DNA from: Alphaproteobacteria bacterium
Lineage (GTDB): Bacteria > Pseudomonadota > Alphaproteobacteria > UBA9219 > RGZA01
NCBI GenBank assembly: GCA_021732145.1
Contig: JAKFVN010000045.1
Location: 1 to 33,585, forward strand
DNA length: 33,585 nucleotides
Direction: 5' to 3'
The notes under the pieces: generated by a model
What the model was told of the DNA's origin: nothing
Seen by the model: only the letters and a program-made list of their open reading frames with translations
The model's database searches: none
Shown here: positions 1-7,762 of the stretch, piece after piece
How the letters are laid out: every line of letters starts with the position of its first letter
How positions within the stretch are numbered: the stretch's first letter is position 1
Translations under genes and position numbers: made by a program

Positions 1-1812
1 TGGAGCTGCTTTGGCGATAATGGCGGCGTAACCGCGCAATGCGTTGTCTATACGCTTGTCAGCGGTGCATGCGGCCCTGCCAATCATATTGCAACGGGTT
101 CCGCGCCAACAACGGGCTTATGCAAATCTGGCCATGAAACGGCAGTGATCGGCGATGGCCCCTGGAGCTGGAGTTGCACGGGTTCCGGTGAAAACACAAC
201 CGTGAGCTGCACTGCGCCTGTTCTGAAGGAAGGCGCATGCGGTGAGGCGAATGGCATTGGCGCAGCATCTATGCCGCATTCAGGTCTTTGCGCATCCGGT
301 AATGCAAGCGCGGTTAGCGGCACAAATGGTAATGGGGGCCCATGGAATTGGAAATGCACCGGTGAAAATGGCGGCGCATCGGTTAGCTGTTTCGCGCCTG
401 TCTTATTGAACGCTGCGTGCGGCGCGGCGCATGGTGTGGGCGTTGCCGTTGCACCTGCTGAAAATCTTTGCGGTTCAGGCACAGCAAGCGCAGTTTCTGG
501 CACTCAAGGTAATGATGGCCCGTGGAACTGGACATGCAATGGTGAAAATGGCGGCGCAATGGCCGATTGCATGGCACCCAAGAAACTGGATGGCGTGTGC
601 GGCGCGGCGCATCAGGCTGGTTCATCCGATGCGCCAATAACAGGTTTATGCAATTCCGGAATGCCCAGCGCGGTTGCGGGCACGGGCCCGTGGCAATGGT
701 CGTGCCAAGGCGCTGGCGGCGGCATCACGACGACATGTGTTTCGCAGCCGTTGGTTCATGCAGGGTGCGGTTCAGCGCATGGCGTGAGCGTAACCGCGCC
801 GCCAACGGATCATCTCTGCGCAACCGGCACGCCAACCTCGGTGATTGGCAGCGGGCCGTTCATGTGGTCATGCCAGGGCGCGAATGGCGGCAGCGCGATT
901 AACTGCATGGCCCCATTGCAGGTAAATGGCGCATGCGGCAGCGCCGACGGCGTTCCAGTGAACATTGCACCAACGGGTAACCTCTGCCGCAGTGGCACGG
1001 CATCCGCCGTTTCCGGCAATGGCCCATATGCATGGACATGCAGCGGCGCTGGCGGCGGTATCAGCACCACATGTCAGGCACCCATTATCACGGCAATGCC
1101 AGACCCCGTTCCGCCACCAGCTGCTACTGCGCCCGCGCCCGAAGTGCATGTGCCGGAAGCCACCGCGAAGGCGGGTAATGAATGCACGCCGTCGGTGAAG
1201 CGGTGGACGATTACCTGCCAGCAGGGCGGTTATCCATCGAATTACACCGGCGTGATTGTTGGCGAAACCCAAACGCTGTGCCCAACCGGCGTTGAGCGCG
1301 GCGTGTGGCTATCCAACAGCTGCGCGGCCGCGACGGATTCAGCGCCCGTGTCACCATCCCCCGGTAAATTGGAAACGCCCGCCAGCAATCATAAGGTAAC
1401 GGATGTGCTGCCGCACATCGCGCCGATGCCGGCCAAGCAATTGGATGCGCCAAAAAAATTATACACGCCGCGTTACAAGCAAGCGCCATCTGCAACCGCC
1501 ACCGAAGACATGACGACGATTTCCTTTGCGTCAACTTCGGAAGCGCTGGATAGCAGCGCAACCAATGCGCTGGACGGCGTGATGAATGAATTGAACGGTA
1601 ACGATAAAAGCATCGTGACCTTGAACGCCTATGCCGCAACACCGGCGGATGGCGACCAGCAGGAATCCCGCCGCATGGCGCTGGCACGTGCCTTGGCCGT
1701 GCGCAGCTACTTAATGCGCAAGGGATTAGCCAGCAACCGCATTGACGTAAGAGCGGTTGGCCCAGCCAGCGATAATCGCGGCGATGACAGGGTTGATATT
1801 AAGGTCAAATAG
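1..1812 (+). CDS. Cys-rich tandem-repeat surface protein with C-terminal OmpA-like domain (5' truncated)
   Basis: The frame is open from the first base, so the true start lies upstream; 603 codons are visible. The first ~360 residues are tandem repeats of about 56-60 residues. Each carries four Cys and the recurring motifs GPWxW, CxGxNGG, ACGxAxG and LCxSG. A Pro/Ala-rich linker follows (nt ~1087-1170). Then comes a further Cys-containing block (nt ~1180-1330), a Pro/Lys-rich stretch, and an OmpA-like domain (nt ~1510-1809) with the pattern RxxALARALAVRSYL, a Gly-Pro turn and the terminal DDRVDIKV. OmpA-like domains bind peptidoglycan, so I infer an exported, cell-wall-anchored protein whose Cys pairs form disulfides. 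The repeats could mediate adhesion, but this is not shown. The signal peptide would lie outside the window. The OmpA call is good; the function of the repeats is unknown. Confidence 0.8.
   Translation, partial: WSCFGDNGGVTAQCVVYTLVSGACGPANHIATGSAPTTGLCKSGHETAVIGDGPWSWSCTGSGENTTVSCTAPVLKEGACGEANGIGAASMPHSGLCASGNASAVSGTNGNGGPWNWKCTGENGGASVSCFAPVLLNAACGAAHGVGVAVAPAENLCGSGTASAVSGTQGNDGPWNWTCNGENGGAMADCMAPKKLDGVCGAAHQAGSSDAPITGLCNSGMPSAVAGTGPWQWSCQGAGGGITTTCVSQPLVHAGCGSAHGVSVTAPPTDHLCATGTPTSVIGSGPFMWSCQGANGGSAINCMAPLQVNGACGSADGVPVNIAPTGNLCRSGTASAVSGNGPYAWTCSGAGGGISTTCQAPIITAMPDPVPPPAATAPAPEVHVPEATAKAGNECTPSVKRWTITCQQGGYPSNYTGVIVGETQTLCPTGVERGVWLSNSCAAATDSAPVSPSPGKLETPASNHKVTDVLPHIAPMPAKQLDAPKKLYTPRYKQAPSATATEDMTTISFASTSEALDSSATNALDGVMNELNGNDKSIVTLNAYAATPADGDQQESRRMALARALAVRSYLMRKGLASNRIDVRAVGPASDNRGDDRVDIKVK
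67..1086 (+). repeat. In-frame tandem repeats, 168 or 180 bp per unit
   Basis: Units begin at the Cys-Gly codon pair at 67, 235, 415, 595, 763 and 931, giving periods of 168, 180, 180, 168 and 168 bases. The last unit ends near 1086. The 180-base units have four extra codons before the GPWxW motif. Copies are clearly related in protein but diverged in DNA, with short identical tracts such as ggtgaaaatggcggcgca near 361 and 541. This indicates old duplication under selection for protein structure rather than a recent expansion. Confidence 0.85.
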
Positions 1813-1837
1813 TTCTAGAAAACCTCTCTCAAATTCC

Positions 1838-1864
1838 AACTGCGGCTTAGCCGCAGCGAATTTT
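1838..1864 (+). terminator. Perfect 17-base palindrome, candidate terminator and mini-repeat
   Basis: CTGCGGCTTAGCCGCAG at 1840-1856 is a perfect hairpin palindrome 28 bases after the surface-protein stop. It is followed by cgaatttt, a short T tract. It could act as a weak intrinsic terminator before gapR. Its left and right ends also match the two termini of the longer palindromic element at 5160-5272. Confidence 0.45.
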
Positions 1865-1870
1865 AAATCG

Positions 1871-1899
1871 GTTCAAATCGTTCAAATATTATAAAAGGA
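1871..1899 (+). promoter_or_regulatory. Direct repeat and ribosome binding site before gapR
   Basis: Two adjacent 9-base copies, GTTCAAATC and GTTCAAATA (1871-1888), sit in an AT-rich leader directly before the AAAAGGA ribosome binding site (1893-1899). The ATG is at 1905. The spacing of one repeat per 9 bases is not a standard operator. GapR prefers AT-rich DNA, so self-binding is possible but only inferred. No clear -35/-10 pair was found. Confidence 0.3.
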
Positions 1900-1904
1900 T
1901 TATC

Positions 1905-2186
1905 ATGCCCGCTCAAACCAGCGCCATTAAGGTCAGTGCCGGAACAACCCCAGGCAATTTTGCAGGTGACCGCTTAAAAACACTGATTGAACGCATTGAG
2001 CGTCTGGAAGAAGAAAAAGCTGGCCTGGCCGAGGATGTGCGCGATGTGTTTGCCGAAGCAAAATCAGCGGGCTTTGATGTCAAAGTGATGCGTCAGGTTA
2101 TTCGCCTGCGCAAGATTGACGGCAATGAACGCGCCGAGCAGGAAGAAATCCTGGAACTCTATAAAGCTGCCTTGGGCATGCTTTAA
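1905..2186 (+). CDS. gapR: GapR-family nucleoid-associated protein (DUF2312)
   Basis: The 93-residue protein has a disordered 20-residue N-terminus. Two charged helices follow: IERIERLEEEKAGLAEDV near residues 29-46, then the strongly conserved AEAKSAGFDVKVMRQVIRLR (residues ~51-70). The C-terminus ends in an EEILELYKAALG-type segment. This matches GapR/DUF2312 in length and motif order. Caulobacter GapR is an essential AT-rich-DNA-binding protein that senses overtwisted DNA and supports replication and chromosome segregation. The start is fixed by AAAAGGA six bases upstream. The Rieske gene begins 22 bases downstream with no terminator visible, so the two may be co-transcribed. Confidence 0.93.
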   Translation: MPAQTSAIKVSAGTTPGNFAGDRLKTLIERIERLEEEKAGLAEDVRDVFAEAKSAGFDVKVMRQVIRLRKIDGNERAEQEEILELYKAALGML

Positions 2187-2208
2187 GGACACCCCTTAGA
2201 AAGCTGAC

Positions 2209-3291
2209 ATGGCTGAGTTTGCACCATTCTTTTTAAGAAGCATCTGGTACTACGCACTGCCATCGCAGACCCTTGCCAAAGGCAAGATGGTTGCCAAGAC
2301 ATTGCTCGGCGAACCGGTTTTGTTTGCACGCAAGGACGACGGAACTGTATTTGCCTTGCGCGATGTATGCCCGCACCGTGCCATGCCGCTGTCCTGCGGA
2401 AGGTTTGATGGCCGCGAGGTTGAATGCTGCTATCACGGCTGGAGATTCGATAAGGAAGGCGTGTGCCGCGATATTCCGTGGCTGACAGGGCATGAAGGCA
2501 TTGACCCCGCCAACATCAAGGTGCGTACCTATCCCGTAATGGAAGTGCAGGGGAATATCTGGATTTTCATGTCTGATAAAAAAGAGGCAGAAAAAGCGGG
2601 CGCAAACCCTGATGCGTTTGCGCATAAGCCGCCCGTGCTGCCCGGCATTGCGATGGATGCACAAGCGGGGCTTTGGACCCATTCATTATTCCCGTGCCAT
2701 ATGGATCATGCGGTGATTGGATTGATGGACCCCGCGCATGGCCCGTTTGTGCATCAGGCATGGTGGTGGCGCGGTAAAACATCCATCCATGAAAAGGCCA
2801 AGGCCTTTGGCGCAGCGCCATTCGGGTTTGTGATGAAGAAGCACAGGCCATCCAGCAATTCATTTGGCTATAAAATTTTGGGCGGCGTGCCGGAAACAGA
2901 AATTGTCTTTGCGTTGCCTGGCGTGCGCATTGAGCATATTCAAATCGGCCAAGAAAAAAATAAGCATCACGTGATTAATTTGACCTGCGTTACGCCCATT
3001 AGCGAAACGCAAACGGAAATCACCCATTTGATTTACTGGACACAGCCCTGGCTGGCGCTGATTAAGCCATTTTTCCGCCCGTTCATGGAAGGGTTTATCG
3101 AGCAGGATAAGGATGTGGTGACGCGCCAGCAAATTGGCCTCAAGCACGAGAAATCCATGCTGTTATTAAAGGATGCCGATACGCAGGCGCGCTGGTATTT
3201 CCAGCTAAAACAGGAATATGCGAAGGCTTCGTCCGAGTCCCGCGCTTTTAATAACCCTGTACCTGACGTAACATTGCGCTGGCGGAGCTGA
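2209..3291 (+). CDS. Rieske [2Fe-2S] non-heme iron oxygenase
   Basis: The 360-residue protein begins with a Rieske domain (residues ~8-120). The cluster ligands are visible as C54-x-H56 and C73-x2-H76 (motifs CPHRAMP and CCYHGW). A catalytic domain follows with the likely mononuclear-iron facial triad D174, H177 and H182 in the pattern DPAHGPFVH. This is the layout of the ring-hydroxylating/demethylating oxygenase alpha subunits (vanillate demethylase, pheophorbide oxygenase and relatives). No ferredoxin or reductase gene is adjacent, so electron delivery must come from elsewhere. The substrate cannot be told; sterol-, lipid- or aromatic-type substrates are all possible. It follows gapR closely, an unusual pairing. 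Confidence 0.88.
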   Translation: MAEFAPFFLRSIWYYALPSQTLAKGKMVAKTLLGEPVLFARKDDGTVFALRDVCPHRAMPLSCGRFDGREVECCYHGWRFDKEGVCRDIPWLTGHEGIDPANIKVRTYPVMEVQGNIWIFMSDKKEAEKAGANPDAFAHKPPVLPGIAMDAQAGLWTHSLFPCHMDHAVIGLMDPAHGPFVHQAWWWRGKTSIHEKAKAFGAAPFGFVMKKHRPSSNSFGYKILGGVPETEIVFALPGVRIEHIQIGQEKNKHHVINLTCVTPISETQTEITHLIYWTQPWLALIKPFFRPFMEGFIEQDKDVVTRQQIGLKHEKSMLLLKDADTQARWYFQLKQEYAKASSESRAFNNPVPDVTLRWRS

Positions 3292-3340
3292 CGTTAGATT
3301 CGCCTGACTGCCCCAAGGGTTCAATGCATAGTGGCGATGA

Positions 3341-4174
3341 ATGGACAATATAGCGTTCTGGCTTAGCAAGGTTTTATGGGCAATTTTTTCGCCGGCGCAT
3401 TTCGCCGTATTTTTGCTTCTTGCCAGTTTTATTATTCAGCAGCGGCTTATCAAGCTGGTTTTGCGCGGGCTGGTTACCGCGTTTTTTACCATCGCGCTGA
3501 TATTCCCGATTGGCGATTGGGCGTTGCTGCCGCTGGAGCAATGCAATTCCGACCAGGGCATGCCGATGCGCGTGGATGGCGTGCTGGTGCTGGGGGGCGC
3601 AGTCAACATATCCGTTTCCAATGCACGAAATGCAATTGCATTTAATGATGCAGGCGAGCGGATTTTTGCGATGCTGAAGCTCATCAAGCAATATCCATCT
3701 GCGCAGTTCATCTATGCGGGCGGCAGCAATTCATTAAAGCGCGTCAATCTGGGTGAAGCCGATTATGTGCGCATGTTCCTGGAAGATATGGGCGCAAAGC
3801 CTGCCAATATGATATTTGAAAGCAAATCGCGGAACACTTATGAAGATGCGAAGGAAACCAGGGATGCGTATAGCCTTACGCCCAAGCAAAACTGGTTGCT
3901 TGTGACATCGGCATTCCATATGCCGCGTACCTTTGGGCTATTCCAGAAAATGGGCGAAAAATCGGAGACCGCCTTCTATCCCTATACCGTTGATTATAAA
4001 ACGCCGGGCAAGTTCAAGTTTGAATTCAAGTTTGATTTCCTGCAAACCCTATTGAAATTAGATACGGCTGCGCATGAATATGTTGGGCTGTTGTTTAATT
4101 CCATGATGGGCCGCAGCAACAGCTTCATGCCATGCTCGGTCAACAAGCAAACACTCAACAAAGAAACGCTATGA
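3341..4174 (+). CDS. YdcF/ElyC-like DUF218 membrane protein
   Basis: The 277-residue protein has two hydrophobic segments near the N-terminus (residues ~6-31 and ~38-56). A DUF218 domain follows, with DGVLVLGGAV (~80-89), an AGG motif, SRNTYEDA and LVTSAFHMPR. These are the signature blocks of the YdcF/SanA/ElyC family, inner-membrane proteins tied to envelope and peptidoglycan homeostasis in enterobacteria. The stop overlaps the mltB start (ATGA), so translation is probably coupled, which fits an envelope role. No strong ribosome binding site is seen at this ATG, so the start is less certain than the identity. Confidence 0.85.
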   Translation: MDNIAFWLSKVLWAIFSPAHFAVFLLLASFIIQQRLIKLVLRGLVTAFFTIALIFPIGDWALLPLEQCNSDQGMPMRVDGVLVLGGAVNISVSNARNAIAFNDAGERIFAMLKLIKQYPSAQFIYAGGSNSLKRVNLGEADYVRMFLEDMGAKPANMIFESKSRNTYEDAKETRDAYSLTPKQNWLLVTSAFHMPRTFGLFQKMGEKSETAFYPYTVDYKTPGKFKFEFKFDFLQTLLKLDTAAHEYVGLLFNSMMGRSNSFMPCSVNKQTLNKETL

Positions 4175-5154
4175 AAAAGCTTATCCCACTTTTCCTGCTT
4201 ATCGCACTGGCATTCCAGGCGCCTCTATTGCGTGCGCAAGAATACAGCAAGCCGGAATACAGCATCTGGCTTGGCGATTTGATTAAGGAAGCCATTCAGC
4301 ACGGTGTCCGTCCTCAAACAGCATATAACGCGTTAGCCAATGTGGAATTTGACCCAAGCATTATCGAAAAAGACCGCAAGCAGCCCGAAAGCCAGCAAAC
4401 GGCGCAGCAATACTGGAAAAAAATCATCACCAGCCAGCGCATGGAACGCGCCAAGAGCTTTTATAACGCCAACCGCGTATTGCTGAACCAGATTGGCGAT
4501 ACATACGGCGTGCAGCCGCGGTTTCTGGTGGCCATTTTAAGCCTTGAGAGCAATTTTGGCGATGTGCAGGGCGATGAACTTATCATTCCAGCGCTCACCT
4601 CGCTTTCCTATGACGGGCGGCGCACGGCGTTTTTCAAGGCCGAATTATTCAACGCGCTGAAGATTATTGATAAGGGACATATCGCGCAGGAGGAAATGGT
4701 AGGTTCATGGGCCGGTGCGATGGGCTGGTGCCAATTCATGCCATCCACATTCCTGAAATATGCCGTTGATTTTGATGGCGATGGCCGCACGGATATTTGG
4801 CATTCGGTTGCCGATGCTACGGCATCGGCCGCGAATTACATGCATGAAATCGGCTGGCGCAGCGATGAAACATGGGGCCGCCAGGTGCGGTTGACCAAAC
4901 CCGTGCCTGAAGAATTCATGGGCCGCGATGTGCGCCGCCCGCTTAGCGAATGGTCAGCAATGGGCGTGCGCGGCATGAACGGCAAGGCCTTGCCGGAAAG
5001 CAAAAATATCGAAGCATCGCTGATTACGCCCGATGGTTCGGACGGGGTCAGCTTCCTTGTGTACAACAATTTCAACGTGATTATGCAGTGGAACAAATCC
5101 ACCTATTTTGCGACTTCCATAGGCATGATTGCCGATAAACTAGGCAATAAATAA
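4171..5154 (+). CDS. mltB: Lytic murein transglycosylase B
   Basis: I place the start at the ATG overlapping the previous stop. It gives a proper signal peptide (MKK followed by a hydrophobic core to about residue 22, ending LLRAQ), whereas the longer in-frame start does not. The 327-residue protein has the MltB/Slt35 fold motifs: catalytic Glu126 in ILSLESNFG, then AGAMGWCQFMPSTF and the Ca-binding-like loop DFDGDGRTDIW. It ends in the conserved NxSxYFAxxIGxxAD-type segment. No lipobox is present, so it is probably soluble in the periplasm. It cleaves the MurNAc-GlcNAc bond to give 1,6-anhydro ends, a substrate source for Mpl-type recycling (mpl is also in this window). Confidence 0.92.
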   Translation: MKKLIPLFLLIALAFQAPLLRAQEYSKPEYSIWLGDLIKEAIQHGVRPQTAYNALANVEFDPSIIEKDRKQPESQQTAQQYWKKIITSQRMERAKSFYNANRVLLNQIGDTYGVQPRFLVAILSLESNFGDVQGDELIIPALTSLSYDGRRTAFFKAELFNALKIIDKGHIAQEEMVGSWAGAMGWCQFMPSTFLKYAVDFDGDGRTDIWHSVADATASAANYMHEIGWRSDETWGRQVRLTKPVPEEFMGRDVRRPLSEWSAMGVRGMNGKALPESKNIEASLITPDGSDGVSFLVYNNFNVIMQWNKSTYFATSIGMIADKLGNK

Positions 5155-5159
5155 AATCT

Positions 5160-5272
5160 AACTGCGGCTTCAGCTTTTTGCGCTTTCCTCTGCTTCCGGT
5201 GCTCACGTACTTAAACGCACGCTCCGCGCCGGTTCTCGAAAAGCATCAAAAATCCTTTGCCACAGCGATTTT
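5160..5272. repeat. Nested imperfect palindromic intergenic element
   Basis: This 113-base element fills most of the 225-base gap between mltB and rlpA. Its ends form an inverted pair, ctgcggc (5162-5168) with gccacag (5259-5265). A second pair is TTTTTGCGCTTTC (5175-5187) with the T-rich complement of 5238-5252. A third is CCGG at 5196-5199 and 5229-5232, around a core containing acgtacttaaacg. The whole can fold as one long imperfect hairpin. The termini recur joined together at 1838-1864. This looks like a dispersed palindromic repeat family rather than a terminator, though it may serve as one. Confidence 0.6.
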
Positions 5273-5379
5273 CTGCATAAGATTTAGGTCAATAATTAAG
5301 GCAAAAATTGTTTACGCTTTGGTAACCGAATCTGGAAGACTGTGAAAAACTCTAATACGTTTCGGCTAAAGGATTCGTC

Positions 5380-6540
5380 ATGTCACCTCGTCATTTAACA
5401 CGCCTCGCTCTCGCGCTGCTCATGCTGGTGGTTGTTGCCGCATGTTCCGACACGCGCGATTATGGAAAAGGCAGCGGCACACCCGGGCAATATAAAGTAG
5501 GTGAGCCCTATGAAATTGACGGCATACAATATGTGCCACGCGAAGATTTCAAATATTCGGAAACCGGGATTGCGTCATGGTATGGCCCTGGCTTTGAAGG
5601 CCGGCGCACCGCCAACGGCGAAACCTTTGATCCAGGCGAATTGACGGCGGCGCATCGCACATTGCCGATGCCGTCGCTTGCGCGCGTAACCAATCTGGAC
5701 AACGGCAAGTCCGTTGTCGTTCGCATTAATGACCGCGGCCCGTTTGCCAACAACCGCATCATTGATATGTCGCAGCGTTCAGCTGAGTTACTTGGATTTG
5801 CAGGGCAGGGAACGGCAAAGGTGCGAGTGGACATCATGGAGATTGAAAGCCGCGCAATCGCCGATGCTGCTAAAAAACGCGGTTATATCGCCCCAAGACG
5901 CGGCGAAACGCAGTATGCTGCAAAGAGTTCTGCGCCTCGGCAAGAATTCATCATGCCAAAGGCTGAAATGCAGGATGGTGAAGGCATAACCGAAACCGCC
6001 AAGGTTGAGCATGTAGAAGCGGTTCCGCTCGATGCAACACCCTCTGGCCCGCAAGCAACCGATGCGGATGCGCAGATTAATACATCCGTGCAATCCGCTG
6101 AGCTGGACGCGCCAGCCGATTTAGCGCCCAAAGCCAAGACCGTTGATATTTCAAAGGTTGTTGCTGCGGGCAACACAAAAGCGGCGGCACCAAAGCAGGT
6201 GTTACATGCGCCCGTGCCATTGGTTCGCGACAAGGTGACGACGGTTCCTGGCCACACGGTGCAGGGCCGTTTCTACCCCGCGCCGCAAGTGAAGCAAATG
6301 AAGGTAACGGGCAAAGACCGCATCTTCATTCAAGCGGGTGCATTTGCGCAAAAAGACAATGCAACGCGTTTGCAATCATCGCTTGGCAAGATTGCCAAGG
6401 CCGATGTAAGCCTGATTACCGTAAAGGGTAAGAAGCTGTACCGCGTACGCCTTGGGCCGCTTAAGAACGTGAGTGAAGCTGACCGTGTGCTTGCCAAAGT
6501 ACTGCCGCTCAGCAAGCAGGCGCGTATTACTGTTGAATAA
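5380..6540 (+). CDS. rlpA: Septal-ring-type rare lipoprotein A (RlpA)
   Basis: The 386-residue protein has a lipoprotein signal peptide with the lipobox VAAC and acylation at Cys22. A double-psi beta-barrel domain follows (residues ~60-155; motifs GIASWYGPGFEGRRTANGE, AAHRTLP and VRINDRGPF). A long Ala/Pro-rich linker leads to a C-terminal SPOR domain (~310-386; IQAGAF... and KLYRVRLGPL). RlpA proteins are outer-membrane-linked transglycosylases acting on glycan denuded of peptides, and SPOR domains target such glycan at the septum. The ATG at 5380 has AAAGGA at spacing 6. It is likely the first gene of an operon with the D,D-carboxypeptidase 28 bases downstream. Confidence 0.95.
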   Translation: MSPRHLTRLALALLMLVVVAACSDTRDYGKGSGTPGQYKVGEPYEIDGIQYVPREDFKYSETGIASWYGPGFEGRRTANGETFDPGELTAAHRTLPMPSLARVTNLDNGKSVVVRINDRGPFANNRIIDMSQRSAELLGFAGQGTAKVRVDIMEIESRAIADAAKKRGYIAPRRGETQYAAKSSAPRQEFIMPKAEMQDGEGITETAKVEHVEAVPLDATPSGPQATDADAQINTSVQSAELDAPADLAPKAKTVDISKVVAAGNTKAAAPKQVLHAPVPLVRDKVTTVPGHTVQGRFYPAPQVKQMKVTGKDRIFIQAGAFAQKDNATRLQSSLGKIAKADVSLITVKGKKLYRVRLGPLKNVSEADRVLAKVLPLSKQARITVE

Positions 6541-6568
6541 TATCTAAGAGCCGGAGTTTCCAACCCAC

Positions 6569-7762
6569 ATGCGTTTTTTAATCGCGCTGCTGCTTGCGCT
6601 TCTGCCATCCCATTCCTTTGCTGCTAAATCCGCGCCCAAGCCCGTTGCAGCACCGGTTGAAAAAGCAGCGCCGGAAATGGTGGGCGGTTCCATTGCCAAG
6701 CAGGCTTATCTGATTGATATGAATACCCACACCGTGCTGCTCGATAAGGGCGGCGAGGTGAAAATGCCGACATCCAGCATGAGCAAGATGATGACCGTCT
6801 ATGTGATGTTTGAAGCATTAAAGGCGGGTAAGGTCGCGTTGAGCGATGAATATACGGTGAGCGAGAAAGCATGGCGCTCCACATACAAGGCGGAAGGTTC
6901 CAGTTCCTTCATGCCGCTGAACAGCAAGGTGAAGGTGGAAGATTTAATCCGCGGCATCATCATTCAATCCGGGAATGATGCGACGATTGTGATGGCCGAA
7001 GGGCTTGCGGGTTCCGAAAGCGCGTTTGTGGCGGCGATGAATGACAAGGCGCAGCAATTGGGTATGAAGAACAGCCATTTTGCAAATCCATCCGGCCTTC
7101 CAGAGCCGGAGCATTATTCAACCCCGCAGGATCTGGCGTTGCTGGCATGGCATCTCATTCATGATTTTCCGGAGTATTATCATTACTTCGCGGAAAAGGA
7201 ATTCACCTTCAATAATATCAAGCAGGGCAATCGCAATCCGTTGCTGTATAAAAACCTTGGCGTGGATGGTTTGAAAACCGGCCATGCCGATGAAGCGGGA
7301 TATGGCATCACGGCATCCGCCATTCGCAATGGGCGGCGCTTGATTTTGGTGGTGAACGGTCTTGGCAATATGCAGGAACGATCCGATGAAGCGCAGCGTT
7401 TGATTAATTACGGCTACGATGAATTCGCGCTGGTGAATGTTGCCAAAAAAGACGAGGCCATTCGCAACGTGAAGGTTGCCTTTGGCAAGGCCAAAACCGT
7501 TCCCGTTGCCATTACCAGTGATGCGTCCGTGACCGTGCGCAACACCGAGCGTTCAAAGGTGAAAACCAATGTTCAACTCAGCGAACCCATTGAAGCGCCC
7601 ATTGCCAAGGGAACCGAAATTGGCAAATTCAACGTGTTGATGGGTGATGAAAAACTTGCAACTTATCCGCTGGTTGCAGGCGAAAGCGTGCCAAAGCTTG
7701 GCTTTTTCCCTTTAATGTGGGCAAAATTGCGCTTTATGATTACCGGGAAATATGACGAATAA
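6569..7762 (+). CDS. D-alanyl-D-alanine carboxypeptidase, PBP5/6 type
   Basis: The 397-residue protein has an N-terminal signal peptide (~1-19, ending SFAA). It carries the three penicillin-binding motifs: S70-x-x-K73 (SMSK), S134-G-N136 and K236-T-G238. A C-terminal PBP5-like beta domain lies at ~290-380, and a basic/hydrophobic tail (MWAKLRFMI) probably anchors it to the inner membrane. It trims the terminal D-Ala from pentapeptides, limiting cross-linking and creating denuded-stem substrates. It lies between rlpA and tmk and overlaps tmk by 11 bases, so the wall genes and the replication/translation genes appear to be one transcript. The dacA/dacC distinction cannot be made from sequence alone. 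Confidence 0.95.
   Translation: MRFLIALLLALLPSHSFAAKSAPKPVAAPVEKAAPEMVGGSIAKQAYLIDMNTHTVLLDKGGEVKMPTSSMSKMMTVYVMFEALKAGKVALSDEYTVSEKAWRSTYKAEGSSSFMPLNSKVKVEDLIRGIIIQSGNDATIVMAEGLAGSESAFVAAMNDKAQQLGMKNSHFANPSGLPEPEHYSTPQDLALLAWHLIHDFPEYYHYFAEKEFTFNNIKQGNRNPLLYKNLGVDGLKTGHADEAGYGITASAIRNGRRLILVVNGLGNMQERSDEAQRLINYGYDEFALVNVAKKDEAIRNVKVAFGKAKTVPVAITSDASVTVRNTERSKVKTNVQLSEPIEAPIAKGTEIGKFNVLMGDEKLATYPLVAGESVPKLGFFPLMWAKLRFMITGKYDE

Noticed and set aside
145-147. Start codon of the surface protein at 145
   Set aside because: The codon is GTG inside the repeat array and the frame is open to base 1 with matching repeat sequence, so the gene begins upstream of the window.
84-503. Long reverse-strand open frame opposite the repeat protein
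   Set aside because: Its sequence is a Pro/Ala-rich antisense image of the repeats and has no ribosome site; the forward frame has the motifs and the OmpA end.
67-1086. CRISPR array, considered because of the regular period
   Set aside because: The repeats are in frame, diverged, 168-180 bases long and translate to conserved protein motifs; there are no identical short repeats with unique spacers.
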